A DNA stretch of 64,000 nucleotides, taken from positions 14,844,575 to 14,908,574 of the forward strand of contig OX393576.1 of the NCBI GenBank assembly GCA_947652605.1. The letters are read 5' to 3'. The notes under the pieces are model-generated. The model searched no databases and was not told where the DNA came from. It saw only the letters and a list, made by a program, of their open reading frames with translations. The first letter of the stretch is position 1. The number at the start of each line of letters is the position of its first letter. The stretch comes from Elmis aenea. Lineage: Eukaryota; Arthropoda; Insecta; Coleoptera; Elmidae. Positions 21,149 through 32,299 of the stretch are shown piece after piece. The position numbers were made by a program, and so were the translations under genes.

Positions 21149-21899
21149 TTTATGGTTGCTAACGCTTCCGTCAAACAGCTGTTTCTAGTACGATCGCACA
21201 AAAAAGAATTTTTTTTAAGCTTTTTAAAAAATAGTTTCATATATTTGTTACAATTTTGTGGTATTGTGAACATTGCTAAATTTGAATAGGTACTTTGAAA
21301 CGTTTAATATGTTAGAAGTTTACATTGTAAGTGATAAAAACATAGCGGCAGCTGCAAAATTTACTTGATAATTACGTTTAGTTGTTTTTATAATTGTAAA
21401 CATCCATTGTTTACGAAATCATGGCAAACTTTGATAAGGAAATGTTTACAAAATTAGCCATACCTCGGTTATTTTTGCAACAAATATATAAAACCATATA
21501 TTTTTAAAAAGCTAAAAAAATTCTGTTTCATAAAAATCATGGCCAACGAGGGTTTCTATCTAATAAAATATGAGTTTACTTCATACCTCGAAATACAAGA
21601 TCGCTAAAAAAATTATGTTGGTTTTTAAATTAAGCATAAAAGTCTGTAAAAAAATCCTACGTTACATTTTGTTCTATTTTAATAAATAAAGAAGTTATAG
21701 TGAATTTTTACAGAAGATGAAATTTCATTTATCGTCTGTAGTGCCAAAATGGAAAGCGATATCAAAAATCTAATAACATAGGCGCTCTTTTCTCGAAAAA
21801 ATAACCCAAGAGACCCATATCATATTTTCGCTACCGCTACCGTTATTATCACGGTAACAGAGATACCCTGTAAAACATTCGGATTTGGTCCGCCCTGTA

Positions 21900-22916
21900 C
21901 AACTTAGGCATGGAACAAATTTAATATAATTTTTTACATAAACAAACCCACCGTAGTGACTACGTTAATGTTCAATACAAGTGCAAATGTAATGGGTAAA
22001 ATGCGAGTAAAATGTTGGTGCCATATGACGTTATTTGACTCAAAAAATGGACACCTGCTATTTCTTCCGCCATGCTCTAAATTCATTGTAAAACATACAA
22101 CATATATGCAAAAAATAAATATCTTTAATCATTTGTGCTACTAAGCTTGCTAATTTGCGAAGACAAATCTGTTTTTTTTTGTTTAATCGCATGGTTTAGC
22201 TGTAAACGTTTTAATAAATAAGGTAGTTTTAAAAGCTCTATAGTTTCGCATTAAATGTAAATCGCGCAATAATATCGATTTCAGCATCTAGTAAAAGCAA
22301 AAAGCGTATATACTCTTGCAACTGATTGTATGAAATTATATAATTAAATGCTAATTCTGCCGGTCAATTTAAGTTTGTAACTAGCGTTTGCAAACAGCAG
22401 GTGACTAGTGATCTTTCACGAACTAATAAACGTTTCGCTGCATTCGCACTTTATTATCTGAAACACGTATTGTTGTATGCCAGATTAAAATAAAAATAAG
22501 AAGCATGTAGGCTTATACGTCGACCCGTACTCTGCGTTCAGAAGTCAGACACCTTTATTACCCCGACCTACCTGTTCAATTATCAACCGCCCACGCGCCT
22601 CTACCGAGAGGCAAAACCTAATATCTATATTTTAAGATCACGTGATTTTAATTATTACTTTATAAATGCTCTAAATTATCTAAAAGTTGCGCGTAGCTAT
22701 TTCATGTTACGATTGTGATCTGTAGTTGGTTTGAAATTAAAAATAATTGCAAAATGTAGACGTTCCAACACCCTCAGGCAAGAATAATTTATTCAATTAG
22801 GTTTCATAGAAACAAGTTCCATTTAACAATAGATCATTTCTTTGGTATAATTTAAATTTTGTATAAATGTTTTAAAATTGCTTAATTTTAGTGTGTTTTT
22901 TTACTACAAATATTCT
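21900..22916. other. AT-rich DNA with a GC-richer block
   Basis: A block at about 22510-22620 has higher GC (cgaccgccc-like and CACGCGCC motifs). On the minus strand it contains GAACAG followed by GTAGGT (junction at about 22572), a possible donor. No coding frame is associated. Confidence 0.3.
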
Positions 22917-23232
22917 TCTTGCTCTTATGCCTCTTTACCTTTAGGTGTGAGGCTTTTGTTGCTTTTCATGTATGCGGCTTCTTTTTATAAGTTTCTCTCC
23001 ATAGTTTTCTGTTTCTTGTTAGTTCTCTGACTTTGCTCCACTCGATTCCCCCTGTTTGTGGCAGCTTCTTTCACATCCTCATTCCAAGTTTTCCTTGGTC
23101 TTTCTTTTCGATTATTTCCTCCAGTTTTCGCTCCATACGCTTTCCCAGTCTATATGCACGACGTAGCCAAGTCACCAGGGAAGGTCACGATTATCAAAAT
23201 TTGGTCCCGATCGGTCAACGGACCTAGGATTC
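22917..23232 (-). pseudogene. RTE-like LINE, 3' part of the ORF (displaced from the rest)
   Basis: The minus strand reads WLRRAYRLGKRMERKLEEI, then in another frame RPRKTWNEDVKEA, then GIEWSKVRELTRNRKLWR. The GRPR.TW..D........W......DR..WR order is the ending of RTE-type reverse-transcriptase ORFs. At least two frameshifts are needed. It is the continuation of the fragment at 24110-24600, separated from it by later insertions. Confidence 0.7.
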
Positions 23233-23239
23233 TATAGCG

Positions 23240-23260
23240 AACAAACAAACAAACAAACAA
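23240..23260. repeat. (AAAC)n microsatellite
   Basis: Five tandem tetranucleotide units lie at the junction between the LINE 3' fragment and the MITE that follows. Confidence 0.95.
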
Positions 23261-23272
23261 GCTCTTTTATTT

Positions 23273-23899
23273 ACACAGGGTGTGTATAAATTGGCGGAAG
23301 CGCCACACGTGACGATGTTCTTCGTAAAATTTTAAGTCGAAAATCTTGATACAAAAATGCTGTACCATGATTCCTATGGCCTCAGGAACCATTTAAAGAA
23401 AAAAAATTGGCAACATTGCACATATTGATTTGCGTTTGGACATTTTTTTATCAGCAATTTTTACTTAGGTATTTACAATTTTTGTTCGAACTAAAAGCCT
23501 TCAGTTCGTAAACATAGCTGCAAACTTTTGGGTATCGTAAAACACAAACTAGAAATAATTACGAGAAAAACAGAGATGACAGCTAATGACAATGTTGCCA
23601 TATGTATTATTTTCATTCAAATCAGTGATTTACATATTTTCAAGACCAATTTTTGAAAGGAAGAACACAATATCTAGGAAAAAATACTATTCGAAATTTA
23701 TTTTTATTCCAAATTGCAGCTTTTTCATTTGCAAGTATTAAATAATAACGCTTATTAAAGGACAATGTCAAAACTTTGAAGACCTCTTGCAGACACAGCA
23801 AGCATGGTACAACATTTTCGTATCAAGATTTTCGACTTAGAATTTTACGAAGAACATCGCCACGTGTAGCGCTTCCGCCAATTTTTACACACCCTGTAT
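23273..23899. mobile_element. Fold-back MITE, 'GTGTGTATAAATTGGCGGAAGC' family, about 627 bp
   Basis: The left arm (tacacagggtgtgtataaat, tggcggaagcgcca, gtgacgatgttcttcgt) is mirrored at the right (acgaagaacatcgcc, gcgcttccgcca, tttttacacaccctgta). The arms are very similar at their outer 80 bp. It separates two pieces of one LINE. Confidence 0.9.
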
Positions 23900-23957
23900 A
23901 GATTATACCCATGAGAATAATTCATAAAAAAAAAATTGTAGTTTATAATAGTAAAGT

Positions 23958-24070
23958 GGAGCAGTGGAGCAATCAAAATTATTTGCTCCGGGCTCCTCTC
24001 CCGCTCCGGGCAAAAACCCATTGCTCCACTGCTCCGCGCTCCAGCTCCGCGCTCCGCTCCAAACCCCTGG
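23958..24070. repeat. GCTCC-rich inverted repeat
   Basis: ggagcagtggagcaat (23958-23973) and attgctccactgctcc (24020-24035) are exact inverted copies, with further GCTCC/GCTCCGCGCTCC units after them. Such GGAGC-rich blocks occur in hAT subterminal regions, but I see no terminus or target duplication. Confidence 0.6.
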
Positions 24071-24109
24071 TTTCATAGCCAACGCAATCGCAAAAATTAC
24101 CTTTATTAT

Positions 24110-24600
24110 TCAACTTTTCAGTTTTCCCCCAATTTTTCCGAAGGAAATGGCCAGTGGCACGTATAACTCTGGACAACATTTAGTTTTGATGTCCTTGATG
24201 CAATAAATACATCCTTGGTTAGATTCTAGCGACAACATATCGTGACCATCTGTTTTTAGTTGTGCCTCTTGAATATTTTGTTCTATTAGTTGTAGTTTAA
24301 GGTTTTCTCTATGGGGTTCGTTATTGATTTTGTCTCTTCGCGTTTTACCTTCAATTTTCCTCAAAAATCTCATTTTCATACTTCTAGTACGACTTTGTTG
24401 ATTTTTGGTCGTGGTCCATAATTCGCAACCATATGTCAGGATGGGCTAAACACTTTTTGATTTATCTCTACCTTTGTTTCTTTGGTTATCTCTTTTTTTC
24501 CAAGGAACTGTTTCTTTATCGCCATAAAGAATCTACCTGCTGAGCTTATTCTTTCGTTTATCTCTTTATCTAGCTTTCCGTTACAGTACAGGTGTATTTA
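24110..24600 (-). pseudogene. RTE-like LINE reverse transcriptase fragment
   Basis: On the minus strand the frames give DKEINERISSAGRFFMAI, then ILTYGCELWTTTK, then KMRFLRKIEGKTRRDKIN and ENLKLQLIEQNIQEAQLK. These are, in order, the blocks found after the catalytic core of RTE-type LINE reverse transcriptases (.I..RI..A.., LTYG.E.W, MRFLRRI.G.TRRDRI.NE). Frameshifts occur near 24400. The next expected block (FGH) follows only partly (TDGH). The rest of the ORF is at 22917-23232, so the element was split by later insertions. The catalytic part is not seen. Confidence 0.8.
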
Positions 24601-24790
24601 TAGCTTTTTACCTGCTCTAATTGTGTCAAATATAAAAACCAAATTTTGCTATCCAACCCAGATTTTTAAAAACTTTAAAAAAATCTTTTTTTGATTATGT
24701 TTATTGCTAGTAAATAAAATGCTGTTGCTTATTCCTGGCAATTTTATTTTACTACTTATAGTTTTTTAAATTTTAAATTGAGTTAAAACA

Positions 24791-25215
24791 TACATGGGGT
24801 TTAAAATTCTAGTTTAAACATGGAGATCTTGTTTATGTTAAGAGCTAGAGTATAGGTTTAAAGTTGGCAAAGTTGCTAGCAAAAATTGCGCCACAAGAAA
24901 GAATAAAGTTGGTTGTCATAAAACAAAACCGAATCTACCTAAAAACAAATTGTGTTTACCATCCGATTCGACTTAAATCGGCCATGTCTTTACACATTCG
25001 AAATATTTTGTAATCCAAAGAACGTGTAGACGATTTTCAAAAATCGTATTTACCGGATTTTCCTAATTTTCTTGGATACCGTTTGAGATATTTCAATTTC
25101 TCTTCGGATTATTAATGAACACCATATTTAGCAGCTTTGTCCCATTTAAACATATACTCTCTCTTAACAAACTATAATATCCTCATATCTAAATTCTAAT
25201 TTCAAACACCCTGTA
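24791..25215. mobile_element. Old fold-back copy of the 'GATTGAAATTCGAG' family
   Basis: The arms share aagttggcaaagttgcta, atttctcttcggattattaatg and ataccgtttgagatattt with the element at 33947-34731. The right end is aatttcaaacaccctgta and the left end is worn (tacatggggttt). It is more diverged than the other copies. Confidence 0.75.
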
Positions 25216-26132
25216 TATGTTTAATCTACAATGTATGGTTTGTAAATTTTTGTTGTGAATACTTTAATACATATAAATAAATTTGGACTGTGCGTTTCCA
25301 ATTTTCAAGCCACCTAAAAAGTGGACAAATAACGATGACAATACCAATAAAGGACCAGACCTGTTGTACAGGATATGAGTAAATATAGCGATACAAATTT
25401 TAAAATAAATTACAGTAATTTCGTATTTTTAAAATGGGTATAAATGTTATTTTAACCAAAGACGATGTAAAGAATTTAATATTATTAAAACATTAAACGT
25501 TTTGATATGCTGTAAGAATGCAGAATGAGTAACAACTTAGTACATCATAATGACCATAGATGAAATTGGAATTGTATCTTTAACAGACTTAAACTTAGGC
25601 AATAGCACCATATTTTCTTAGAATGTTACTGTGATCAAATATATCCTTTTCTTGTATCCATAAACAACAATAAACTTTTGACGTGTACAAAAGAATTACA
25701 TTTTTCTTAGTACTTTTATGATAATCGTTAACTTACGATTTTTGAATAATTATTTCTATTGCTTTCAATAAATAAACTATATTACCAGATTACTTTAATA
25801 TAATTTATTAAAGCATAAAGTTATACTGTAAAGTGCAGGGACGGAAAATTCTACTTTTATGGTAAATAGACGTCACAAACTATGCTACATGTGTACACCT
25901 GCTCATTATGTCTATTAATGTGTCATAATAATATTATTTACCGAGACATGTAATCAATTTCAAGCAATTAGGTGTATCATGCTTCAAGTATTACTTTTTG
26001 CGTCTAGCAGATGTTAAATTCTTAAAGTGAATCTTAGTAATAAAACAATGTTTTGTCATTGTCATTTGTTTCGTTAATTATTTATCAGAGATAAGTTTGT
26101 GAAAGTATTTTATACGTTTTACATAATAATTA
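25216..26132. other. AT-rich DNA with no recognised feature
   Basis: No exon, terminus or tandem array was found. Confidence 0.4.
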
Positions 26133-26572
26133 TACAGCGTGTCCAAAATACGAGGCTCAAATTGGATAATCTTTAAATCTTAATAGATACAAGGTCGGTT
26201 AAATGGGACAACCTACCCATTGCCTATTTTATTGATAAACTTGAGCAGTGATTAATTTTTTTAGTCCATGACATGCTAAATATGGACAAAAACTAAAATT
26301 AGCCAATATTATAAATCTTAAATATTGCGTTTGCATTTATTAATGTTAAAAACTTGGCAATATTGTGCGGTTTAAGTTGCTATATTCAGTTGTTTAAGCA
26401 TCGCTTAAGTTCTATGATACATTGCCTAGTAGTACTTTTTTAAATTTAAAAATTTAAAATAGCACGCGGTTGCTCTGTAAAATTAGCATCCTATGTCCCA
26501 TTTAACCGACGTTACATCTTTCACGGGTTAGATCTTTGCTATGGCGAGTCTCGAATTTCAGACATACTGCTT
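26133..26572. mobile_element. Fold-back MITE with TACAGCGTGTCC end, about 440 bp
   Basis: The arm motif aaggtcggttaaatgggaca is reversed at the right as tgtcccatttaaccgacg. The outer parts are aatacgaggctc and gagtctcgaattt. The termini are more worn than in other families (gcgtgtcc, gacatactgc). Confidence 0.75.
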
Positions 26573-27120
26573 AAAATATGTTACATAAGTTTTAACACAT
26601 AATTTTTCTAACTACGTGACTAATAATAGTCATATTTATATTAATTTTATGTGATGATGGAGAATATTTGGTGAAACTATTGTGCAACTTAAGTCGAATA
26701 CTTAATACCGACTTAAGTCGATGAGAACGTCTATTATGTTTAAGTGAAATCGTAGTAATCTTCTCGATACAAACAATTTTTAAATATTTTTTGTGACGAT
26801 ATTAAACATGAGAGTTGCGTGGCTCATCATCATCATAAATTTTTAACTACCTTCCAGATTTAGTGGAAAAGTTTCTACACACTTACATATTTGCTTTTAA
26901 CTTTTGGTGTAAATATATCCATAATTTCGTAGTTTTTGGAAGAAAGTATTATAAATATATCAAGTTTTTAATAATTCAAAGGGCTATTTCGACATGTTTT
27001 TTAAAATATTGCAAGTCACTCTAGTCTAGATATTAGTAATAGTAAGAACGCTTCTTAAAGTTTGGAGTATAATATGTTGTTGTACGTTTCTTAAAACATC
27101 TGCATTAATTTGTTGATATA

Positions 27121-28042
27121 TCGGGTGATTCAGTTTGACTGTCCCACCCCTATTACTTTTTAATTATAGAAAATAACCCCAACAAACCTTATATTTTTAG
27201 AAACGGCGACAAATTCTCTAAGTGATGTGGATTTGTTATCTCTACGATGACGTATGTCAAATCCGCGATAGGCAACTGTTTTTTTTTTTTTTTTTTCTAA
27301 TTACATAGTATACAGTATACATGTTTTTGTTTGATTCGGATAGAGAATTTAATTCTGAATCCGACCATATATTAAAAAAGTATGCATACATAAGAAAATT
27401 TTCGAGAAAAATAAGTTCAAAGTTTATTTAAATTATAGCAAACAGTCTATTTAACATAACAAAAAACGATCAAATCTTAAACATTATTCTATAACTATCA
27501 ATGGAAATGTATTAAAAATTAGTTTTAATAAAAATAAAAACAACAATAAAAACAGTTACAAATAGAGGACAACTGTGTTTCGAAGCGGAGGGCGGTCACT
27601 TTGAATACATTAAAGTGTGATTTTTTTATGTCGACGTTAATGTTTTGTTATTATTATTATTAAAAATAAATTTTTAATACATTTCCATTGATAGTTACAG
27701 TATAATTTCTAAGATTTAATCGTTTTTTGTTATGTTAAATAGACTGTTTGCTATAATTTGAATAAACTTTGAACTGATTTTTCTCGAAAATTTTCTTATG
27801 TATGCATACTTTTTTAATACATGGTCGGATTCAGAATTAAATTCTCTATCCGAATCAAAATTATTACTATGTAATTTTAAAAAAAAAGACAGTTGACTAT
27901 CGCGGATTTAACATGCGTCATAACAAATGCACATCGTTTATAGAGAATTTGTCGCTGTTTCCAAAATTATAAGGTTTGTTGGGGCTATTTTCAATAATTA
28001 AAAAGTTATAGGGGTGCGACAGTCAAACTGAATCACCCGGTA
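27121..28042. mobile_element. Fold-back element, 'GGGTGATTCAGTTTGACTGTC' family, about 920 bp
   Basis: The left end cgggtgattcagtttgactg and right end cagtcaaactgaatcacccg are exact inverse copies. The arms run tttgttggggttattttc, gacaaattctct and atcgcggattt on both sides, with further pairing to near the centre. Relatives are at 29047-29122 (arm), 46251-46777 (diverged) and 58117-58288 (one arm). The terminal CAGGGTG is replaced by TCGGGTGATT. Confidence 0.9.
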
Positions 28043-29046
28043 GGTATAGTTCATATCCTAAAATCTTTTTGGTTGTATTTTTAATAATTTTAATTTGATT
28101 TTATAAGAGCGAAGTTATACAATATTGAAAAAAGCAATGTAAACAATTTAAATTAATTCAATTCATTGCCCTTATTTTTACTTTATAAGGATTTGACATC
28201 ATTTGATATTTAAAACACTGTTAGCTATGTGTGCTCAATGCTTTTTAAGTGAATTTAAAACTCGTCAAGTTTACTACGGAAAATATTTTCAACTATCAGT
28301 TTATTAAAATGAAGTTTATTATATTCACAGAAGCTATTTACATTCGTTATAAATAATTATATATGTGGCAGTGTTATTTACAATAATTGTGGTTTTTATC
28401 GCTTCATGTTTTAGATTTTTTAGTGTAGTTATTACATACTAGCGGTGTTAGCCTCTCAGGTGTTCAATTTATGTTAATTTAGATTTGTTTTGTGAGTGGT
28501 ACGCTTAACGTAACGTGTTAATTTGTAAATTACAAATGGTATTGAATGTTTGCATTGTATATACAATAGTGTAGTTAAAAGATTACTTATCGTAATAGAA
28601 AGAAGAGTCTTTTCTCCAAAAAGATCTAGACTAATTTCAGACTCCCGTTTCTTCGTCGGTAGGATGTTATTATCGATAAAGAGGAGATAGATAAATATTA
28701 AGAAGAATATTAACCTTTTAACACGTAAAACAACAAATAAATATTTATCGATATATCGCCCACCCCTAGTGCACACTTGACTAAAATTTGTAATTAAGAT
28801 GTTACCGTTCAATTGTTTTCCACATTGTTTCAAAAAAATCATCCTAGGTACATTTTAATTACTAGGCATATTTAATTATTGTTAAGATTTGTTCGAGTTT
28901 TTTCTTGTCAAATATAAAAACTGCTAAGTTTTTGTGGAAAACAATAAAATCAATAATAGAAAACTATGTAATTTAAAAAAAAATGACTATCGCTAGTTTA
29001 AATATTTCATTGTAGAAAAAAAAATTAAAGTAATTTTATACAAAAA
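28043..29046. other. AT-rich DNA; one doubtful frame
   Basis: A 122-codon minus-strand frame (28474-28842) is hydrophobic and basic with no family resemblance, and its codons follow the local T-richness. I do not call it a gene. Confidence 0.35.
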
Positions 29047-29122
29047 TACAGGGTTTAAAGGGGGTTATTCTTAAAATAACAAAGTTTTAGGGGTGCGATA
29101 GACAAACTAAATCACTCGGTAT
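29047..29122. mobile_element. Solo arm of the GATTCAGTTTGACTGTC family
   Basis: Ggggttattc, aaagttttaggggtgcgata and gacaaactaaatcactcgg match the right arm of the element at 27121-28042. Confidence 0.7.
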
Positions 29123-29659
29123 ATTATCAATGTTAAGGTTTAGGTTTGTTTAAAAAATGACATTGAACAATTTAAAAAAATTCCAACTAGTATAAATTAA
29201 ACAGCCTCATTGATTTTTATTCGCTAGTTTAATTGTGTTTGTACAAGGAATCGGATATCCGGCATTCCAAATAGTAAACGTGATTTAATTAATTTAATTA
29301 ATGCAAACGTCATAATTAATTCATTAAACCTATAGTTCGTTTTCTGCGTATCGTGAGTGTATGCACGTTAAAAAGGCAATCGTTACTCTGAGAATAAATA
29401 TGTAGTTGAAAAGTTCCCTTGGTGCAATAATTCACTGAAGAGCAGCACACACTTAACGATGATAATATTAGAATGTTGGGACGCTACATTATGTTGGAAG
29501 CTATACAGAATCCACTTGACATTCTCAGCAAGCAAAATAATCAATATGTGGCTGTATGTAGATAACTTCAAAGATTAATTTCGGATTTTTAAGCGCGATT
29601 GTAACGCTAAATATACCACAGCAACAGAAATGATTGCTTCACTTAGGGGATTCATATTA

Positions 29660-29844
29660 TACCGGGTGTAAATCAAGTGTGGTACACCTCCTTTTCTCCT
29701 TTAGTTTTGATTTTAGATCAATGAAATTTTAGACATATGGTATGTGCAAAAACCGGACTTTTTGAGCACATGCACACAATTGTTTCACTTCCGGTTTCGT
29801 CGGAAACGACCCCAACTTTGTTATTTTAAATGGAACGCCCTGTA
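29660..29844. mobile_element. Short element or arm with CCGGGTGTAAATCAAGTG end
   Basis: It begins taccgggtgtaaatcaagtg and ends aaatggaacgccctgta. Inside are two runs similar to the central segments of the fold-back families. The arms do not pair well, so it may be one arm of a larger, older copy reaching past 30100. Confidence 0.5.
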
Positions 29845-30429
29845 TATTTTTATGTTTTTGGAAGGAGGAAGCGATTTTGGATACAACTGCACTATTTTGG
29901 TTAATTTTTATAAACTCAAATAATTTTTGAAAAAAAATTTTGTTTTTTTATTAAGTGTGCCGTGACCTGCATAAATTGAATTTTATTATGTCAACAATTG
30001 TCCAAAAAGCGTTTTTGTAAATTTTAAATGACATTTAGGTTACTTTAATCGGCTTTGAAGGTTGCGGATTCGGTTTTATGACAAAAAGTCAATTTTTTTA
30101 AATGGAACTTATGGTGGTACAAGCGGTTATTTAAATGGAGCATCTTCTAACGAATCCATTGATACCAATAACTTGTATTTTTATTAAGAGTCTGCTTTAA
30201 AAACTTCAAATTATTAGAAAGATTTATCTACATCTTTTTTCTTTTCTCTTCTGACAAGGAAGAGTCACGATAGAGAAAAGAAAAAAAGAGAAAGAAAAAA
30301 GATGTAGCCAAAGCCTAAGAACTCTAGAGACTTGGGTTATTATATTACATTAAACCTTTTGCTTTAAATTTTTTTTTCGTGTTTTTAATACAAAATTACA
30401 TTGTCTATATCAAAATGCGAATCTTAAAT

Positions 30430-30504
30430 TTATACCTTTTTTAGAGGAAGGGGGCCCGTTGTCTATTGCTTCCCGGGGCCCGAATTTTTTGTAAACGGCC
30501 CTGG
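30430..30504 (-). mobile_element. Single hAT-like end with CAGGGCCGTTTAC terminus
   Basis: On the minus strand it starts cagggccgtttacaaaaaat and continues with GGGCCCCGGGAAGC. The outer bases resemble the complete element at 31532-32291. The other end is not found. Confidence 0.45.
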
Positions 30505-31531
30505 CGATGATAACTTATAGGTTTCCGCAATTTAAAAAAAATTTAAATAGATATAGTAGTAATGTTGTTTTCCAATTATTATCTTTTTAAGTATAATTAA
30601 GGATACGGTTATAAATTCATACTTTACCGTTTTAAGTTTCAATTGGCAATAAAAAAGGCGTTTTTGGTACACTTTAGGAGTAAATAAATTAACTATGAAT
30701 CTCGCGCTAGTTATCATGTTACAAACTTTTTTAAGCAGAACGAGTATTTACTTATTATTATGATTCAAGGGTGTTTATATTGTATTTCGAATGAACTGTT
30801 TATTGCCAGAACAGTCTGCGCATACAAATATGATTACTAATTCGGTTATTGTGGTTTAAAATTCTGATAGACAGATTTTATTACCAAATACATTTAACGT
30901 TTTAATTATAATGTCTGCTGCCGAAGACATAAATTACACTGACAACAATGTGCTGATAGATATATCACCAGGTTTTTTGTTTCACACATAGCAAAAAAGC
31001 AGGTGTCACTTAAATTATTTAAAAATGTCGACAGCATTCGTAATGTTGTCGATAATGAGTGGAATAATTTAATTAGTCGTTACAATAAATTTTGTAAACA
31101 TGCAGTAATTTTTAAATTAAATTTTTAATTGATCGGGTGCCATAAGCAATTATAATTCAAAAATTAAGATACTTGGATTTGCTTCCTACACTTATCGTCG
31201 GATAGATAATTAGGTAATTTTTTCTATTCTTTTTGATTGATTATTGAGCGTTTATTTGATGTGAAAAATAATGTTGGTTTTGCATTTTTAAACATAACGT
31301 CCTCTTAAATTATTTTCAATTTTTTTATTGTAATATTTAATTAAAAAATTGATATATAAAATTATACGTGTTTAACGTCAAAATCTTACCGAAATGATAA
31401 AGTGATGTGACATAAGATGTTATTTTGTTTGGTGTAGGGTAGGACATCATATTTATTACTACAAAAATTATAGGCTTCGGTGGGCCTTAGAAGTAATCCT
31501 AGTTTTAAACGAAATATTATGTGCATAAGCA

Positions 31532-32291
31532 CAGGGCCGGTTTGAGGGTATCTGGCGCCCCTAGGCAAAGAAAATTTGGGCGCCCCCATATATTGTATAA
31601 ATGTGCGTATGTCTTTATACAGGGTGATTCATAAATATTGCGAAAAACTTTGGGAGGTGATTCCTAATCAAAAATAAAGAGGTAGCTTTTTTTTAAATGT
31701 TTTACTCAAAAACTGTAGATTTTGCGGAACAATTTAGGAACAAAAAATGTTTCTAAATAAATTAAGGTTTAAAAAAAAATTAAATTGCAAAATTTCAACC
31801 CTCCAAAGAGTTCTGATAAAAAAAATAACAGGGGTTGCGTTTTTCAGCCCCTTGTTAAGGTAGGAGATGATTGAAAATATTACTATGGGAAACCTTTTAA
31901 TAAGTATAAAACATCAACCAAATAATGTCATTCTCCTACATTTCTCCAATTTTGAGAAATAAAATAAAAACTTGCTTTTATCGTTCCCTTTGGGAGGGGG
32001 TGTCACTCCGAAAGACGTTTTCGGAAAATATTTTACAAAAAAGACCTTAATATTAGATATTATAGGTCTTACCTCCCAAAGTTTTTCGCAATATTAATGA
32101 ATCACGGGCATAATTATAATAAAAATATTACACAATTATAAACTTAAAAAAAAAAATAACGTTAATACATTTGTTTACATATATCCGTACGAATTCTAAT
32201 GTTACCCTTTTTTATATAGAAATCTGGCGCCTCCATAACCTGGCGCCCTTAGGCAATTGCCTAGACTCGCCTAATGGTAAAACCGGCCCTG
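31532..32291. mobile_element. hAT-type non-autonomous element with 8-bp target duplication
   Basis: The ends cagggccggtttgaggg and ggtaaaaccggccctg are inverted, and the element is flanked on both sides by cataagca (31524-31531 and 32292-32299). TCTGGCGCCCCTAGGCAA at the left is mirrored by TGGCGCCCTTAGGCAATT near the right. An exact 8-bp duplication is the hAT hallmark. It carries an inserted fold-back element. Confidence 0.9.
31618..32110. mobile_element. Fold-back element nested in the hAT-type element, about 490 bp
   Basis: The left arm is tacagggtgattcataaata, ttgcgaaaaactttgggagg. The right arm is cctcccaaagtttttcgcaa, tattaatgaatcacggg. The family recurs at 54757-55729, again inside a hAT-type element. 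Confidence 0.9.
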
Positions 32292-32299
32292 CATAAGCA

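Larger units (their letters stand above)
20098..21899. mobile_element. Fold-back element, 'AGAGTGGACCAAA' family, with nested insertion, about 1.8 kb
   Basis: The left end is tacagagtggaccaaaatcg and the right end ggatttggtccgccctgta. The arms contain tatctcggttaac / ggtaacagagata and the tcttggg / cccaagaga pair. Another copy is at 56308-57388. The centre is split by the GC-richer element at 20649-21148. Confidence 0.85.

Noticed and set aside
23964..24206. 80-codon + strand frame
   Set aside because: It arises from the GCTCC-rich block and antisense LINE sequence.
28474..28842. 122-codon minus-strand open frame
   Set aside because: Composition follows T-rich DNA, with no motif, no splice context and no Kozak-like start. 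Probably chance.
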